Positions 34,364 through 42,901 of a DNA stretch of 64,000 bases are shown here, in pieces. Position 1 is the stretch's first letter, and each line of letters starts with the position of its first letter. This DNA comes from Bin87 sp965208015. Its GTDB lineage: Bacteria > Chloroflexota > Dehalococcoidia > Lucifugimonadales > UBA3495. The stretch is from contig OZ242308.1 in NCBI GenBank assembly GCA_965208015.1, forward strand, positions 1,426,001 through 1,490,000, written 5' to 3'. Under the pieces are notes generated by a model. That model did no database searches and had not been told where the DNA came from. It saw nothing but the letters and a program-made list of their open reading frames with translations. The translations under genes were made by a program, and so were the position numbers.

Positions 34364-34900
34364 ATGGAGTTCAGACTCAATCGTGAAATCAAAGCGTACT
34401 GCCCCGACTTCGACCCGGTCCGGGAGATCCTGCGCGAGCAGTCGGCCGAGTTCGTCGAGGTCAAGGAGCAGGTTGACCACTATTACCGGCTCCCGCTTGC
34501 GGACAAGGCCGGAGGAACGCGCCGTCTCAAACTACGGGTGGAATCGGCGGCATCCGAGCTGATTTACTACGTCGAGGGTCAGGAGGACGGGGCCAGGACC
34601 AGCCGGTTCCAGGTAGTGGCGGTGAAAGACCCGGCGATGGCCGGAGTGCTGGAGGCCGCCCTGGGCGTCAGGGCCGTCGTGCGCAAGCGGCGCGAGCTGT
34701 GGCGCAAGGACAACATAATCTTCAACCTGGACACGGTTGAAGGGGTCGGGCAGATCCTGGAGGTTGAAGTCCAGGACGAGGAAGGCTGCGATATCGACGC
34801 CCAGGTGGACGCGTATCGCAGCCTTCTTGGCCCCTATTTGAACGGCTACATCATTGGGTCGAATGAAGACCTGGTTGCCGCGCTCACTCCCCAGCCTTGA
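34364..34900 (+). CDS. CYTH-domain protein (class IV adenylate cyclase/thiamine-triphosphatase-like)
   Basis: A 178-residue CYTH tunnel-fold protein. It begins with FRLNREIKAYCPDF, close to the CyaB/ThTPase start, and shows the paired charged strands RLKLRVE, RELWRKDNIIFNLDTVEG and QILEVEVQDEEG expected around the triphosphate tunnel. The activity could be adenylate cyclase, thiamine triphosphatase or inorganic triphosphatase. Its last 17 bases overlap the 3' end of the convergent GMC gene. It probably shares a transcript with the Gfo/Idh gene. Confidence 0.82.
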   Translation: MEFRLNREIKAYCPDFDPVREILREQSAEFVEVKEQVDHYYRLPLADKAGGTRRLKLRVESAASELIYYVEGQEDGARTSRFQVVAVKDPAMAGVLEAALGVRAVVRKRRELWRKDNIIFNLDTVEGVGQILEVEVQDEEGCDIDAQVDAYRSLLGPYLNGYIIGSNEDLVAALTPQP

Positions 34901-36434
34901 TGAAGTCGGAGACGCGCTCGGCGATCATCATCGTGGTGACGTTGGTGTTGGCGCGGACAACATCGGGCATGATCGAGGCGTCGGCCACCCGGAGGTTGGA
35001 TATCCCGCGCACGTGCAAACGGGTGTCTACCACCGCCATGGGATCGTCCGCCGGCCCCATCTTGCAGGTTCCGGAGATGTGATAGGAGGTGCTGATGTTG
35101 CGCCGCAGCCACAGGTCCAGCGTCTCGTCGCTCTCCAGGTCGGCCGGCGTGGGCGCGGTGATCTCATCGATGATGCCGTCGTAGGCGTCGTGCTGCAGCA
35201 GCGACACGCAGAGGCGCACGGCTTCGCGCAACCGTTCCCGGTCCCAGTCCTCCTCCAGGTAGCGATAATCCATGCTGGGCGGAGTGTGCGGGTCCGCGGA
35301 CTCCAGCCTCAGCTCGCCCTTGCCGGCCGCCAGGTACAGGCCGCAGTTGACCGTGTGGGCGGGGTTGTCGTCCCGGACCACGGTGTTCAGCGACGCCGGC
35401 GAAAGGATCATATCGTTGGGCGTGTCCGAGCCGGAGGCGGTGAAACGCAGTCGCAGGGCCCTCATGCCGTTGGGATCCTGGGGGACATCCTCCTTGACCA
35501 TGTAACGCACGGACACGTTGGGGTGGTCGCGCATGTTCTGACCCACTCCGGCCAGTTCGACGGCAACCGGAATTCCCTGCGCTTCCAGCTGGTCCGCAGG
35601 CCCAATGCCGGACAGCATCAGCAATTGCGGTGAAGCCACCGCGCCGGCGCACAGGATGATTTCGCTGCCTTCGACGATGAAAGTGTCATCACCGCTCTCC
35701 ACCTCAACGCCGATGGCCCTCTTGCCCATCGGGGTGTCTTCCAGCACCAACCGGTTGGCCTGGACGTTGGGCCGGATGGTCAGGTTCAGCCGGTGGCGCA
35801 CGGAGCTGATATAGCTCAGGGCCATGCTCATCCGCACCCCGTCGATGTTGTTTTCAGCGCGGAGGCTGACCCCGGTGGCCTCCGGGTGGTTCACGTCGGG
35901 ATGGAAGGGATATCCGGCGGCGGTGGCAGCCTGGAAGAAGGCTTCCTGGGACGGCGGCCAGGTTTCGCGTTGGTGGTGCCGTACCGGCACGGGCCCATCG
36001 GTGCCGTGGAAGTCGTCATGGAAGTCCGCGTCGTTCTCCAGCTTGCGGAAGTAGGGCAGACACTCCAGGTAACCCCAGCCGTCATTGCCCCATGACTCCC
36101 AGGTGTCGAAGTCTTCGGGAGCTCCCCGGATGAAAGTCTGGCCGTTGATGGCGCTGGAGCCTCCCAGCACCTTGCCCCGGGGCACGGGCATGGGCTCGGC
36201 CTGCTCTGGCGTCGCCTTGCCGGTGAAGGACCAGTTGTAGGGGGAACCGGCGGCGCGAGCCTCGAGGTTCACCGTGCCCCAGCCCAGCTTGAGCATGTCG
36301 GGCAATTGGGCGAAGTCGGGAAAATCGGGGCCGGCCTCCAGGAGCAACACCGAACGGTTCGGGTCCTCGGAAAGTCGGGTCGCCACGATGCACCCGGCCG
36401 TGCCGCCGCCGACTACTATGTGGTCGTATTTCAT
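34884..36434 (-). CDS. GMC oxidoreductase 1
   Basis: A 516-residue FAD-dependent glucose-methanol-choline oxidoreductase. The FAD motif is VVGGGTAGCIVATRLSE, GGSSAINGQTFIRG is the second GMC signature, and the active-site His region reads STSYHISGTCKMGP, with VADASIMPDVVRANTN near the end. ATG at 36434 is preferred over an ATG 13 codons upstream because it abuts the FAD strand and has GGAGA nearby. It is the last of a three-gene minus cluster (LUD, PEP mutase-like, GMC). A paralogue is at 44428-46047. Alcohol substrate unknown. Confidence 0.9.
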   Translation of the reverse strand: MKYDHIVVGGGTAGCIVATRLSEDPNRSVLLLEAGPDFPDFAQLPDMLKLGWGTVNLEARAAGSPYNWSFTGKATPEQAEPMPVPRGKVLGGSSAINGQTFIRGAPEDFDTWESWGNDGWGYLECLPYFRKLENDADFHDDFHGTDGPVPVRHHQRETWPPSQEAFFQAATAAGYPFHPDVNHPEATGVSLRAENNIDGVRMSMALSYISSVRHRLNLTIRPNVQANRLVLEDTPMGKRAIGVEVESGDDTFIVEGSEIILCAGAVASPQLLMLSGIGPADQLEAQGIPVAVELAGVGQNMRDHPNVSVRYMVKEDVPQDPNGMRALRLRFTASGSDTPNDMILSPASLNTVVRDDNPAHTVNCGLYLAAGKGELRLESADPHTPPSMDYRYLEEDWDRERLREAVRLCVSLLQHDAYDGIIDEITAPTPADLESDETLDLWLRRNISTSYHISGTCKMGPADDPMAVVDTRLHVRGISNLRVADASIMPDVVRANTNVTTMMIAERVSDFIKAGE

Positions 36435-36481
36435 TGAGATTTCTCCAATATTGGCTGGCATCGCTTCCGGCAATGGCGGGT

Positions 36482-37387
36482 TTACAGGGGTCGATCAGGG
36501 AGGTACTTGTCCTCCATCGCGCGGATCCGGTCCGCGCCCAGGATGTTGCCGTTGCTGGCGACGCCCCATTTGCTCTGGGCCGCCTGCGCCAGGAAGTCGT
36601 CGATGGCGGCGGTGCCGCGGTCCTGGAAATCGCTGAGGAAATCCCAGGATGCCTGGAGCCCCGCCATCGTGGTGAGGGCGGGATACCATGCCGCTGCGGC
36701 TCCCGCCTCCTGCAACTCCGCCAGAGTGGGATGGGTCTGGCTACCGTGCGTGAACAGCGGCAGCACCGGGCCGGGGATGCGGCGGATGGCTTCCTGGTTG
36801 TCCTCCCACGAGGCGACGGCCGGACACACCACGTCCACGTTGGTCTCGCTCTTGTAGGCCAGGCAGCGCTCCATGACGTCCTCGAAGGTTGCCCCCGGAA
36901 CGCCGGCGTAGTCGCACCGGGCCACGATCACGAAGTCCGGGTCGTACTCCATCTTGGCATCCATGGCGGCCCGGAGCTTGCCCACCATCTCCTCGATGGA
37001 AACGCAGCGGCGACGGGGGCCGGACTTGGGCGGGTAGGTCTGGTCCTCCAGGTGGGTACCGGCGATGCCGGCGCGGATGTACTCCTTCACCGTCTCATAG
37101 ACCTGTATGGCGTCGCCATAGCCGGTGTCCATGTCCACGAACGCCGGGATGTCGATGGTGTTCACGATCTTCCGGGCGTTGTCCACCATGTCGCGCATGC
37201 TGGTGCCGCCCTCGGTCAGGCCCATGACCTGCGCCGAGGTGTTGCCGCCCGACATGTAGAAGGCCTCGAACCCCAGCGCTTCGGCCATCTTTGCGCCCAT
37301 GGCGTTCATGCCGCCGGCCAGGACGAAAATCTCTGGTCGCTCGAACAGCTCCTTGAGCCTCGTGGTCATGCGTTGTTTCTCTGGCAT
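36482..37387 (-). CDS. Isocitrate lyase/PEP mutase-family protein
   Basis: A 301-residue TIM-barrel lyase. FVLAGGMNAMGAKMAEALG starts the barrel, FVDMDTGYGDA is the metal-binding region and HLEDQTYPPKSGPRR takes the place of the active-site loop. True isocitrate and methylisocitrate lyases have KRCGH here; its absence points to the PEP mutase / oxaloacetate decarboxylase / oxalacetate hydrolase branch. It likely cleaves or decarboxylates a 2-oxo or malate-type acid. Start ATG 37387 behind GGGGGAA; gaps of 41 and 47 bp to neighbours on the same strand suggest one operon. Confidence 0.84.
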   Translation of the reverse strand: MPEKQRMTTRLKELFERPEIFVLAGGMNAMGAKMAEALGFEAFYMSGGNTSAQVMGLTEGGTSMRDMVDNARKIVNTIDIPAFVDMDTGYGDAIQVYETVKEYIRAGIAGTHLEDQTYPPKSGPRRRCVSIEEMVGKLRAAMDAKMEYDPDFVIVARCDYAGVPGATFEDVMERCLAYKSETNVDVVCPAVASWEDNQEAIRRIPGPVLPLFTHGSQTHPTLAELQEAGAAAAWYPALTTMAGLQASWDFLSDFQDRGTAAIDDFLAQAAQSKWGVASNGNILGADRIRAMEDKYLPDRPL

Positions 37388-37428
37388 TGCTGTTCCCCCT
37401 TTGCGATGTTTCGTCTGTTGTGGGCGGT

Positions 37429-38046
37429 TTACCAACCCAGGCTTTCCGGTATGAGGATCATGGAGATGCGGCCAACCATGGGCTCATGCTCCATTACCAG
37501 GTATTTGCCGATGGGCGTGGGCGTCGCGCCCCGGCCCTCCAGCCAGCGGTCGTGCCGCTCCAGGGTGAAGCCCCGGGTGCGGGCCTCGGCTTCGGCCAGG
37601 GTGGGGCAGATCTTCTGGGTGCCGGCCACGAGGATGAGGTGCCTGGCGCCATAGGCGTAGGCTCCGATCTGGCTGCCGGACCCGCTGGCGACGACGATCT
37701 CGCCGGTCTCGGCGATGGCCTGCACGCTGCCCACGAAATAGTCGGCAATGGTGGTCTTGCGCCGGAATTCGCGCTGCTCCGTCGGATCGGCATGGGCCAT
37801 CATCTGGTCGTGCAGGTTGACGTAACCATCGTTGCCTTCCATGTACTCCGTGTAGCCGATGGTGTCCAGCGTCTCTGAAGTGTTGACGTAGACCTCGGAG
37901 CCTTCGGGAACCAGCTCCCGGAGCAGGGCCAGAGCCGCCTCCTGGCTGTCCACCAGGACGGCTTCGACGTTCCGATTCGCCAGGGCCTCGATGGTCCTGC
38001 TGATCGAGTCGGCGGTCGCCGGTGCGTAGGGTGCGCTAGAGGACAT
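37429..38046 (-). CDS. LUD-domain protein (LutC/YkgG-like)
   Basis: A 205-residue LUD (DUF162) protein, the family of LutC in lactate utilisation. Conserved segments: TIEALANRNVEAVLVDSQEEA-like region near the start, EVYVNTSETLDTIG, IVVASGSGSQIGAYAYG, and LILVAGTQKICPTL. The genuine start is ATG 38046 with AGGAGC; the frame is open further but runs into a family-C repeat. No LutA or LutB is adjacent. Its neighbours are the PEP mutase-like and GMC genes, so a role in 2-hydroxyacid oxidation is a possibility only. Confidence 0.82.
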   Translation of the reverse strand: MSSSAPYAPATADSISRTIEALANRNVEAVLVDSQEAALALLRELVPEGSEVYVNTSETLDTIGYTEYMEGNDGYVNLHDQMMAHADPTEQREFRRKTTIADYFVGSVQAIAETGEIVVASGSGSQIGAYAYGARHLILVAGTQKICPTLAEAEARTRGFTLERHDRWLEGRGATPTPIGKYLVMEHEPMVGRISMILIPESLGW

Positions 38047-38072
38047 GAACGTGCTCCTGTTTGTGGCGGATC

Positions 38073-38166
38073 GTCCGAAGCAGGATTCACCGGATTGATA
38101 GGATGTGCGGGATAGAATGGGTCCAATCCTCATAATCCTTCAAATCCCGGAAATCCTGCTTCTGAC
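38073..38166. repeat. Interspersed palindrome family C, copy 4 (divergent)
   Basis: Begins GTCCGAAGCAGGATTCACC and ends GAAATCCTGCTTCTGAC. The inverted ends are GTCCGAAGCAGGATT and its near complement, so this copy has drifted in a concerted way from the others, keeping the palindrome (compensating changes). Confidence 0.8.
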
Positions 38167-38185
38167 GTTCCCTGACCCGAAGCGG

Positions 38186-39259
38186 TTACGCATGAGGATC
38201 TAACCCGCCGGGCCGCAGGCGGGGCATCACCTCGTCCACGAACCGGGACATCGAGCCCATGACCTGGTCTGGGGTCAAGTCGCCCCAAGCGAATATGGTG
38301 CAGAAGTAGTTGATGCCCGTCTCGTCAATGGCCTGTTGGACCCGTTCCCTGACCGTGGCCGGCGTGCCGACGATAATCACGTCTTTTGCTTGCAGCACGT
38401 CGAAGTCCCGCATGGCGCCCAGGCGGTCGAGGCCCTTCTTGGCCCACAGGTAGTCGATGTTGTGGAACCATGTTCCGTATGCCGCTTTTGCCTCCGCGAG
38501 GGCCGCTTCTTCGGTATCGGCGATGTACATGTGACGCACCAGGCCCAGCTTGGGGACGGAAACGTGGCTGTTCATGCCATCTGCCATGCGGTCGGCGGCC
38601 CATACCTGCTTGTATAGGTCGTAATGGGCTTTGACGCCGGCGTTGTCGGCGAAAACCGTGCACGTGTTGAAACCGTGCTGAGCCATCCACGGAACCGTTT
38701 CGATGTTGTTGCTGGCATACCACAGGGGCGGGTACGGTTTTTGATGGGGCGCAATCCACAGCTCGATGTCTTCGTAGCTGTAGTGCTTGCCCCGGTAATC
38801 GAGTATGCCGGTGGTGAAGCCCTTGGTGAACATGTCCATCTGCTCGTTGAATACTTCCCAGCTGATTTCCAGGTCGACGCCGAACTCCTCAGCCTCTACG
38901 GGAGAAACGCCCCGCCCGACGCCCAAATCCAGGCGTCCGTTGCTCAGGTTGTCCAGCATGCAGATCTCGTGGTAGAGGCGGATGGGGTTGTAGAAGGGCA
39001 AGAGGAAGACCAGCGGGCCCAGGCGCAGCCGCGTTGTGCGTTGAGCCGCCGCCGCCAGGAACACCGCCGGCGAGGGTGACACGCTCAGCGGCGTGATGTG
39101 GTGCTCCGCCAGGTGGTAGCTGTAGAACCCGCTGCGGTCGGCGTACTCCAGCATGCGGAGCCGGTTTTCGAAGATATCACTGGGCGCCGACGTGTCCCAT
39201 TCGATCCAGTCGAACAGCCCGAATTCCAGGGTGTCGTTCAACTTGGCGACTTGGGTCAT
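38186..39259 (-). CDS. Luciferase-like (LLM class) flavin-dependent monooxygenase 3
   Basis: A 357-residue luciferase-like barrel. FGLFDWIEWDTS opens the barrel, YSYHLAEHHITPLS holds the EHH motif, and RLRLGPLVFLLPFYNPIRLYHE and GRLDLGVGRGVSPVE are family hallmarks. IIVGTPATVRERVQQ near residue 310 is the usual C-terminal loop. It is closest among the three to the LuxA/alkanal-type oxygenases in this layout. It stands alone between the LUD operon and a rhodanese gene; family-D repeat follows its upstream side. Confidence 0.87.
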   Translation of the reverse strand: MTQVAKLNDTLEFGLFDWIEWDTSAPSDIFENRLRMLEYADRSGFYSYHLAEHHITPLSVSPSPAVFLAAAAQRTTRLRLGPLVFLLPFYNPIRLYHEICMLDNLSNGRLDLGVGRGVSPVEAEEFGVDLEISWEVFNEQMDMFTKGFTTGILDYRGKHYSYEDIELWIAPHQKPYPPLWYASNNIETVPWMAQHGFNTCTVFADNAGVKAHYDLYKQVWAADRMADGMNSHVSVPKLGLVRHMYIADTEEAALAEAKAAYGTWFHNIDYLWAKKGLDRLGAMRDFDVLQAKDVIIVGTPATVRERVQQAIDETGINYFCTIFAWGDLTPDQVMGSMSRFVDEVMPRLRPGGLDPHA

Positions 39260-39310
39260 AGTTCACCTCCCGTCTGAAATGCTGTTCAAAGCTGTACTGG
39301 TTCGACCTTG

Positions 39311-39375
39311 CCGCTCGTCCTGAGCCTGTCGAAGGACACCCCACCGGCATGGTTCGACAGGCTCACCATGAGCGG
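39311..39375. repeat. Interspersed palindrome family D
   Basis: CCGCTCGTCCTGAGCCTGTC and GGTTCGACAGGCTCACCATG with CGAGCGG-type ends form an imperfect inverted repeat. This CCGCTCATGGTGAGCCTGTCG type of element is found in many bacterial genomes. Single copy in this window. Confidence 0.8.
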
Positions 39376-39421
39376 GTAAGGCAGTATCAGTACATGAGGG
39401 GATAAGGCCATAGCAGTCGGT

Positions 39422-40294
39422 TCAAGCCACCACCAGGGGCAGCGACGGGTCGGCGGCATACTCGGACATCGATGCATCGTATACAGCGACGTTCTGGTAG
39501 CCCAGCATGGCCAGCACGAATGCGTCGTTGGATGCGGCTATGCCGCCACCGCAATAGGTGACCACGCGTTTCGACGGGTCGGCGCCGGCACCTTCGAAGA
39601 GTGCCGCAAGTTCCTCGGCTGGCCGGAACAGGCCGGTGTCGGGGTCGGTCAACTCGCCGGACGGCACGTTGGTCGCTCCGGGGATGTGGCCAGCACGCCC
39701 GTAACCGGTACCGCCGTCGGCGCCGGAGTGCTGGTCACGGCCCAGGGCGTTTATGAGGCAGCTACCGGCGCCGCTCTCCATGAACGCTTTGACCTCGGCA
39801 AGATCGGCAAACCGCGCCGGGTCAGGGGTCGGGTTGAAGACGGCGGATGCGTACGTCGCTGGCTGGGTCGAAGTCGGGCGGCCTTCCGCAGTCCAGCGGC
39901 GCCAGCCGCCGTCCAGCACCACCGCGCCATGGCAGCCCATCGAGCGGAACATCCACCACAGCCTCGCCGCCCACTGTGAACCCAGGCGGTCGTACAGCAC
40001 CAGTTTTGAGCTCTCCGATATGCCGTGACGCCCGGCGGCCTCGGCGAATGCCGTCGCCGAGGGCATCATGAAGCGGTAGGGCTGGTCGTTGTCGGAGAAG
40101 TCGGCCTGTAGGTCGAGGAAGCCCGAACCTGGAATGTGCCCGGTCTCGTAGGCGCTCCGGCCAGACTCGGCACGAACTGTACCATCGCCGCGATGAAGGA
40201 AAACCGTCGTCTCAAAGACGCGTACATCGTCGTCAGCCAGATGCTCGGCCAGCCAATTGGTGGATACGAGGTACTCGGGATGCGCGAACGCCAT
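39422..40294 (-). CDS. Thiosulfate/3-mercaptopyruvate sulfurtransferase (two rhodanese domains)
   Basis: A 290-residue protein with two rhodanese folds. The N-terminal domain (residues about 10-140, ETGHIPGSGFLD) is inactive-like; the C-terminal domain carries the catalytic Cys in VVTYCGGGIAAS, near residue 245. It moves sulfur from thiosulfate or mercaptopyruvate to cyanide or thiols. The ATG at 40294 is chosen since GGAGG ends at the preceding GTG, giving normal spacing to the ATG. It is divergent from the dehydrogenase gene at 40450. Confidence 0.87.
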   Translation of the reverse strand: MAFAHPEYLVSTNWLAEHLADDDVRVFETTVFLHRGDGTVRAESGRSAYETGHIPGSGFLDLQADFSDNDQPYRFMMPSATAFAEAAGRHGISESSKLVLYDRLGSQWAARLWWMFRSMGCHGAVVLDGGWRRWTAEGRPTSTQPATYASAVFNPTPDPARFADLAEVKAFMESGAGSCLINALGRDQHSGADGGTGYGRAGHIPGATNVPSGELTDPDTGLFRPAEELAALFEGAGADPSKRVVTYCGGGIAASNDAFVLAMLGYQNVAVYDASMSEYAADPSLPLVVA

Positions 40295-40402
40295 GTTCAC
40301 CTCCAGCCGCTGGTGGCGAGTTGTAACGTGGTGGTTTCCGGCACCAGTATCGCCGTCTCTCGGGTTGTCCGCAACCGGCTCGCGGCGGCGAATACGAAAC
40401 CC

Positions 40403-40413
40403 TGTGCTATAGT
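40403..40413 (+). promoter_or_regulatory. Extended -10 promoter for the 6-phosphogluconate-dehydrogenase-like gene
   Basis: TGTGCTATAGT: an extended -10 (TG-n-TATAGT) about 37 bases before the ATG at 40450. No convincing -35. Confidence 0.45.
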
Positions 40414-40449
40414 TTTTGCCGCCGCTATTTTGATCGAGAGCACCTATCC

Positions 40450-41358
40450 ATGGACATTAGCACTGTAGCCATTCTCAGTCCTGGCGACATGGGACACGCC
40501 GTCGGCCAGCGTCTGCGGGAAAACGAATTGGACGTGATCACCTGCCTGACCGGCCGCAGCGACCGCACCCGCGCCCTGTCCCAGAAGGCCGGAATACGCG
40601 ACGTTGCGACCATGGAGGAGTTGGTCCAGCAGTCGGACCTGATAATGTCCATGACCGTGTCCTCCGCTGTGCCCAGCGTGTGCCAACAGGTGGCCGACGC
40701 GCTGATCGTCACGGGCGCCGACACCCTGTTCGCAGAGTGTAACGCCATTTCTCCGCAGCTGGCGCGGGATCTGGAGCCGATCATTACCGACGCAGGCGGG
40801 CGCTTCGTGGACGTTTCCATAATCGGCGGTCCGCCGCGACCCGGCTACAGTCCGCATTTCTACGCTTCCGGCTCGGAGGCGGCACACTTTGAGATGCTGA
40901 ACGACTTTGGCCTGACGGTGCTCAAGCTGGATGGCGAGGTGGGTCAGGCGTCCGGCATCAAGATGTGCTATGCCGCCATGACCAAGGGATCCTGGGCGTT
41001 GTACACCCAGCTGCTGATGGCGGCCGAGCTCATGGGCCTGACCGAACCCCTGCTGGCGGAATTCGGTTCCGGCCAGCAGGCGGTTTTGCAGCGTATGGAG
41101 CGCACCATACCCACCGTGCCGCCCCGTTCGCGCCGTTGGGTCAGCGAGATGGAGGAAATTCGCGACACCTTCTCGGAGTTGGGAATGACCCCTTACCTCT
41201 TTGAAGGCGTGGCGGAAATGTACCGTTTTATCGGCAGCACTCCCCTTGGGGAAGAGTTTCCCGAGTCGCGGGACCGTGACCGCACCTTCACCGAAACCAT
41301 TCAACAACTGGCCCAGCATGTATCGGCGCGAACCGAAGTCGACGCCAGCAAAGCCTGA
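40450..41358 (+). CDS. NAD(P)-dependent beta-hydroxyacid/6-phosphogluconate dehydrogenase-like protein
   Basis: A 302-residue protein with an N-terminal Rossmann domain (VAILSPGDMGHAVGQRL) and a helical C-terminal domain of the DUF1932 type, as in proteins next to 3-hydroxyisobutyrate dehydrogenase. The catalytic Lys region reads GIKMCYAAMTKGSWAL. It would oxidise a short-chain hydroxy acid. A small gene follows it 38 bp later. Confidence 0.82.
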   Translation: MDISTVAILSPGDMGHAVGQRLRENELDVITCLTGRSDRTRALSQKAGIRDVATMEELVQQSDLIMSMTVSSAVPSVCQQVADALIVTGADTLFAECNAISPQLARDLEPIITDAGGRFVDVSIIGGPPRPGYSPHFYASGSEAAHFEMLNDFGLTVLKLDGEVGQASGIKMCYAAMTKGSWALYTQLLMAAELMGLTEPLLAEFGSGQQAVLQRMERTIPTVPPRSRRWVSEMEEIRDTFSELGMTPYLFEGVAEMYRFIGSTPLGEEFPESRDRDRTFTETIQQLAQHVSARTEVDASKA

Positions 41359-41396
41359 AAACGTCGTTGCGCCATTCCCCGATCAGGAGACACTCC

Positions 41397-41645
41397 ATGC
41401 CCGAACCGGCATCCACCAGCAACAATAGGCTCATGTTCTCCACCGAGGAATGGGCACTGGTGTCCAGATCTCAAATCGAGCGTTCCACGGTCCCGCAAGA
41501 CATGGACGAGGAGGCTGGCGTCCTCGTGGTGTGGACTCGTGGCATGGCGGGTCAACCCGATACCGGATGGTCTGCCAGGTACGCCATTTCGGGCGACGCC
41601 CTGCGCGACGCTCTGGTAGCGGCGGGCCTGATCCCTGATGAGTAG
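41397..41645 (+). CDS. Small hypothetical protein
   Basis: An 82-residue soluble protein that I do not recognise. It has FSTEEWALVSRSQ near the N-terminus, a VLVVWTRGMAG strand and a C-terminal helix (ALRDALVAAGL). No membrane segment or Cys cluster. AGGAG lies 8 bases before the ATG at 41397, and it follows the dehydrogenase gene by 38 bp, so it is probably translated. Confidence 0.55.
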   Translation: MPEPASTSNNRLMFSTEEWALVSRSQIERSTVPQDMDEEAGVLVVWTRGMAGQPDTGWSARYAISGDALRDALVAAGLIPDE

Positions 41646-41663
41646 GTCGGCGCAAGGATTTTC

Positions 41664-41691
41664 TGGATACCGGCTTTCGCCGGTATGACGG
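41664..41691. repeat. Interspersed palindrome family B, half-copy 4
   Basis: TGGATACCGGCTTTCGCCGG followed by TATGACGG: a single hairpin arm of the family-B repeat without a visible partner arm. Confidence 0.7.
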
Positions 41692-41745
41692 TCTTGCTGC
41701 CGGGCAACTACCTTAGACATAAACAGTTACATGAACCAAGCCAAA

Positions 41746-41775
41746 TTGACAGCCGTCCGCGCGTGTCCCTACAAT
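41746..41775 (+). promoter_or_regulatory. Sigma70-type promoter for the LigB-type operon
   Basis: TTGACA (41746-41751), 18-bp spacer, TACAAT (41770-41775); consensus-like -35. Start codon at 41828 follows TTAGGAGGAC. Confidence 0.75.
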
Positions 41776-41827
41776 CGCTGAAAATTCACGCGAATCGTGC
41801 GAGGACTCCGGTCGTTAGGAGGACAAA

Positions 41828-42799
41828 ATGGCTGAACTACTGGGTCTGGGCTGTTCTCATGGCCCCATCATCCTGACGCCGCCTGAAGTATGGGCCAAGG
41901 GCAGGGAGCGAATATTTGCCCGCGTGCCCGGCTACGAGGCTCCCGCACAACTGCTGGAAGAGCTGGGAGACGACAACGGACTGAGCCGGGACATCAACGA
42001 CCAGAAGAAGGTCGTCGAGTCTTTCAAGATCATGCGGGACCGCCTCCACGAGTGGGAGCCGGACGTGGTGATGGTGATCGGCGACGACCAGGCGGAGAAC
42101 TTCCTACAGGACAACCTGCCTCCCTTCTGCTTGTACACCGGCGCCGAAGTCGACGGCTACCCCTTCCAGCGCGGCGCGGCCCGCACCAACCTGTGGGACG
42201 CGGAGCCCGAAACGAAGTTCACTTTCCAGTGTCCCAAGGGGTTCTCCCAGGATCTCCGCAACTTCCTGATCCGGGACGGGTTCGACATGGCCTCTTCCAG
42301 CGCCCTCAAGGGTTGGGACTGGGGACTGGCCCACGCCATCATCAACCCGCTGGTTTTCCTGGATCCTGAAGGCAGGTTCCCGCTGCTGCCCCTGTTCGTC
42401 AACTGCTACGGCGAAGAGGCGGGCCCCGACTATCCTCCGCGTCCCACGCCCAAGCGGTGCTACCAACTGGGGCAGGGGATCCGGAGGTTCCTGGATACCC
42501 GAGACGAGCGGGTCGCCGTCGTGGCGTCCTCCAGCTGGTCGCACAGCTTCCTGGCCCACAAGTTCCAGTGCCGGGAGATCGACGTTGAGACCGACCGCCG
42601 CTACCTGGAAATGGTTCGCAGCGGCAAGGGGAGCAAGCTGGCGGAACTCACTCCCGAGGAGATTCAGGACTCCGGAGACCACGAGATCCTGAACTGGATC
42701 ATCGCGCTGGGTGTCCTGGGCGACGTTCCGGCGGAGATCGTCGACGTGCGCGAGTCAAACACCCAGCTGGCTTACCGCGTGGCCGCCATCTGGAACTGA
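41828..42799 (+). CDS. LigB-type extradiol ring-cleavage dioxygenase-like protein
   Basis: A 323-residue protein of the LigB/protocatechuate 4,5-dioxygenase family, a class of non-heme Fe(II) ring-cleaving enzymes. The metal-ligand His appears in GLGCSHGPI (H11 region), the VIGDDQAENF loop is conserved, and ASSSWSHSFLAHKF holds further His residues. A partner subunit is not adjacent. It heads a plus-strand series (Cys-rich protein, beta-helix, GMC, SDR) downstream of a good promoter and RBS (AGGAGGAC). Aromatic or other enediol substrate; family members that act on non-aromatic substrates exist. Confidence 0.84.
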   Translation: MAELLGLGCSHGPIILTPPEVWAKGRERIFARVPGYEAPAQLLEELGDDNGLSRDINDQKKVVESFKIMRDRLHEWEPDVVMVIGDDQAENFLQDNLPPFCLYTGAEVDGYPFQRGAARTNLWDAEPETKFTFQCPKGFSQDLRNFLIRDGFDMASSSALKGWDWGLAHAIINPLVFLDPEGRFPLLPLFVNCYGEEAGPDYPPRPTPKRCYQLGQGIRRFLDTRDERVAVVASSSWSHSFLAHKFQCREIDVETDRRYLEMVRSGKGSKLAELTPEEIQDSGDHEILNWIIALGVLGDVPAEIVDVRESNTQLAYRVAAIWN

Positions 42800-42835
42800 C
42801 AGCTCACGCCGAGGCACTGCATCTAACAAAATCCC

Positions 42836-42862
42836 CCGCGCCGGAGTCAACATCCGGCGCGG
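42836..42862. other. Perfect 10-bp hairpin after the LigB-type gene
   Basis: CCGCGCCGGA / TCCGGCGCGG with a 7-base loop, 37 bp after the stop. There is no T-tract on the plus strand, so it may be a weak terminator or RNA-stabilising structure. Confidence 0.5.
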
Positions 42863-42901
42863 CAATCTGCTCGGCCACAAACTGAAGGGAAGGCGTCGAT
42901 C

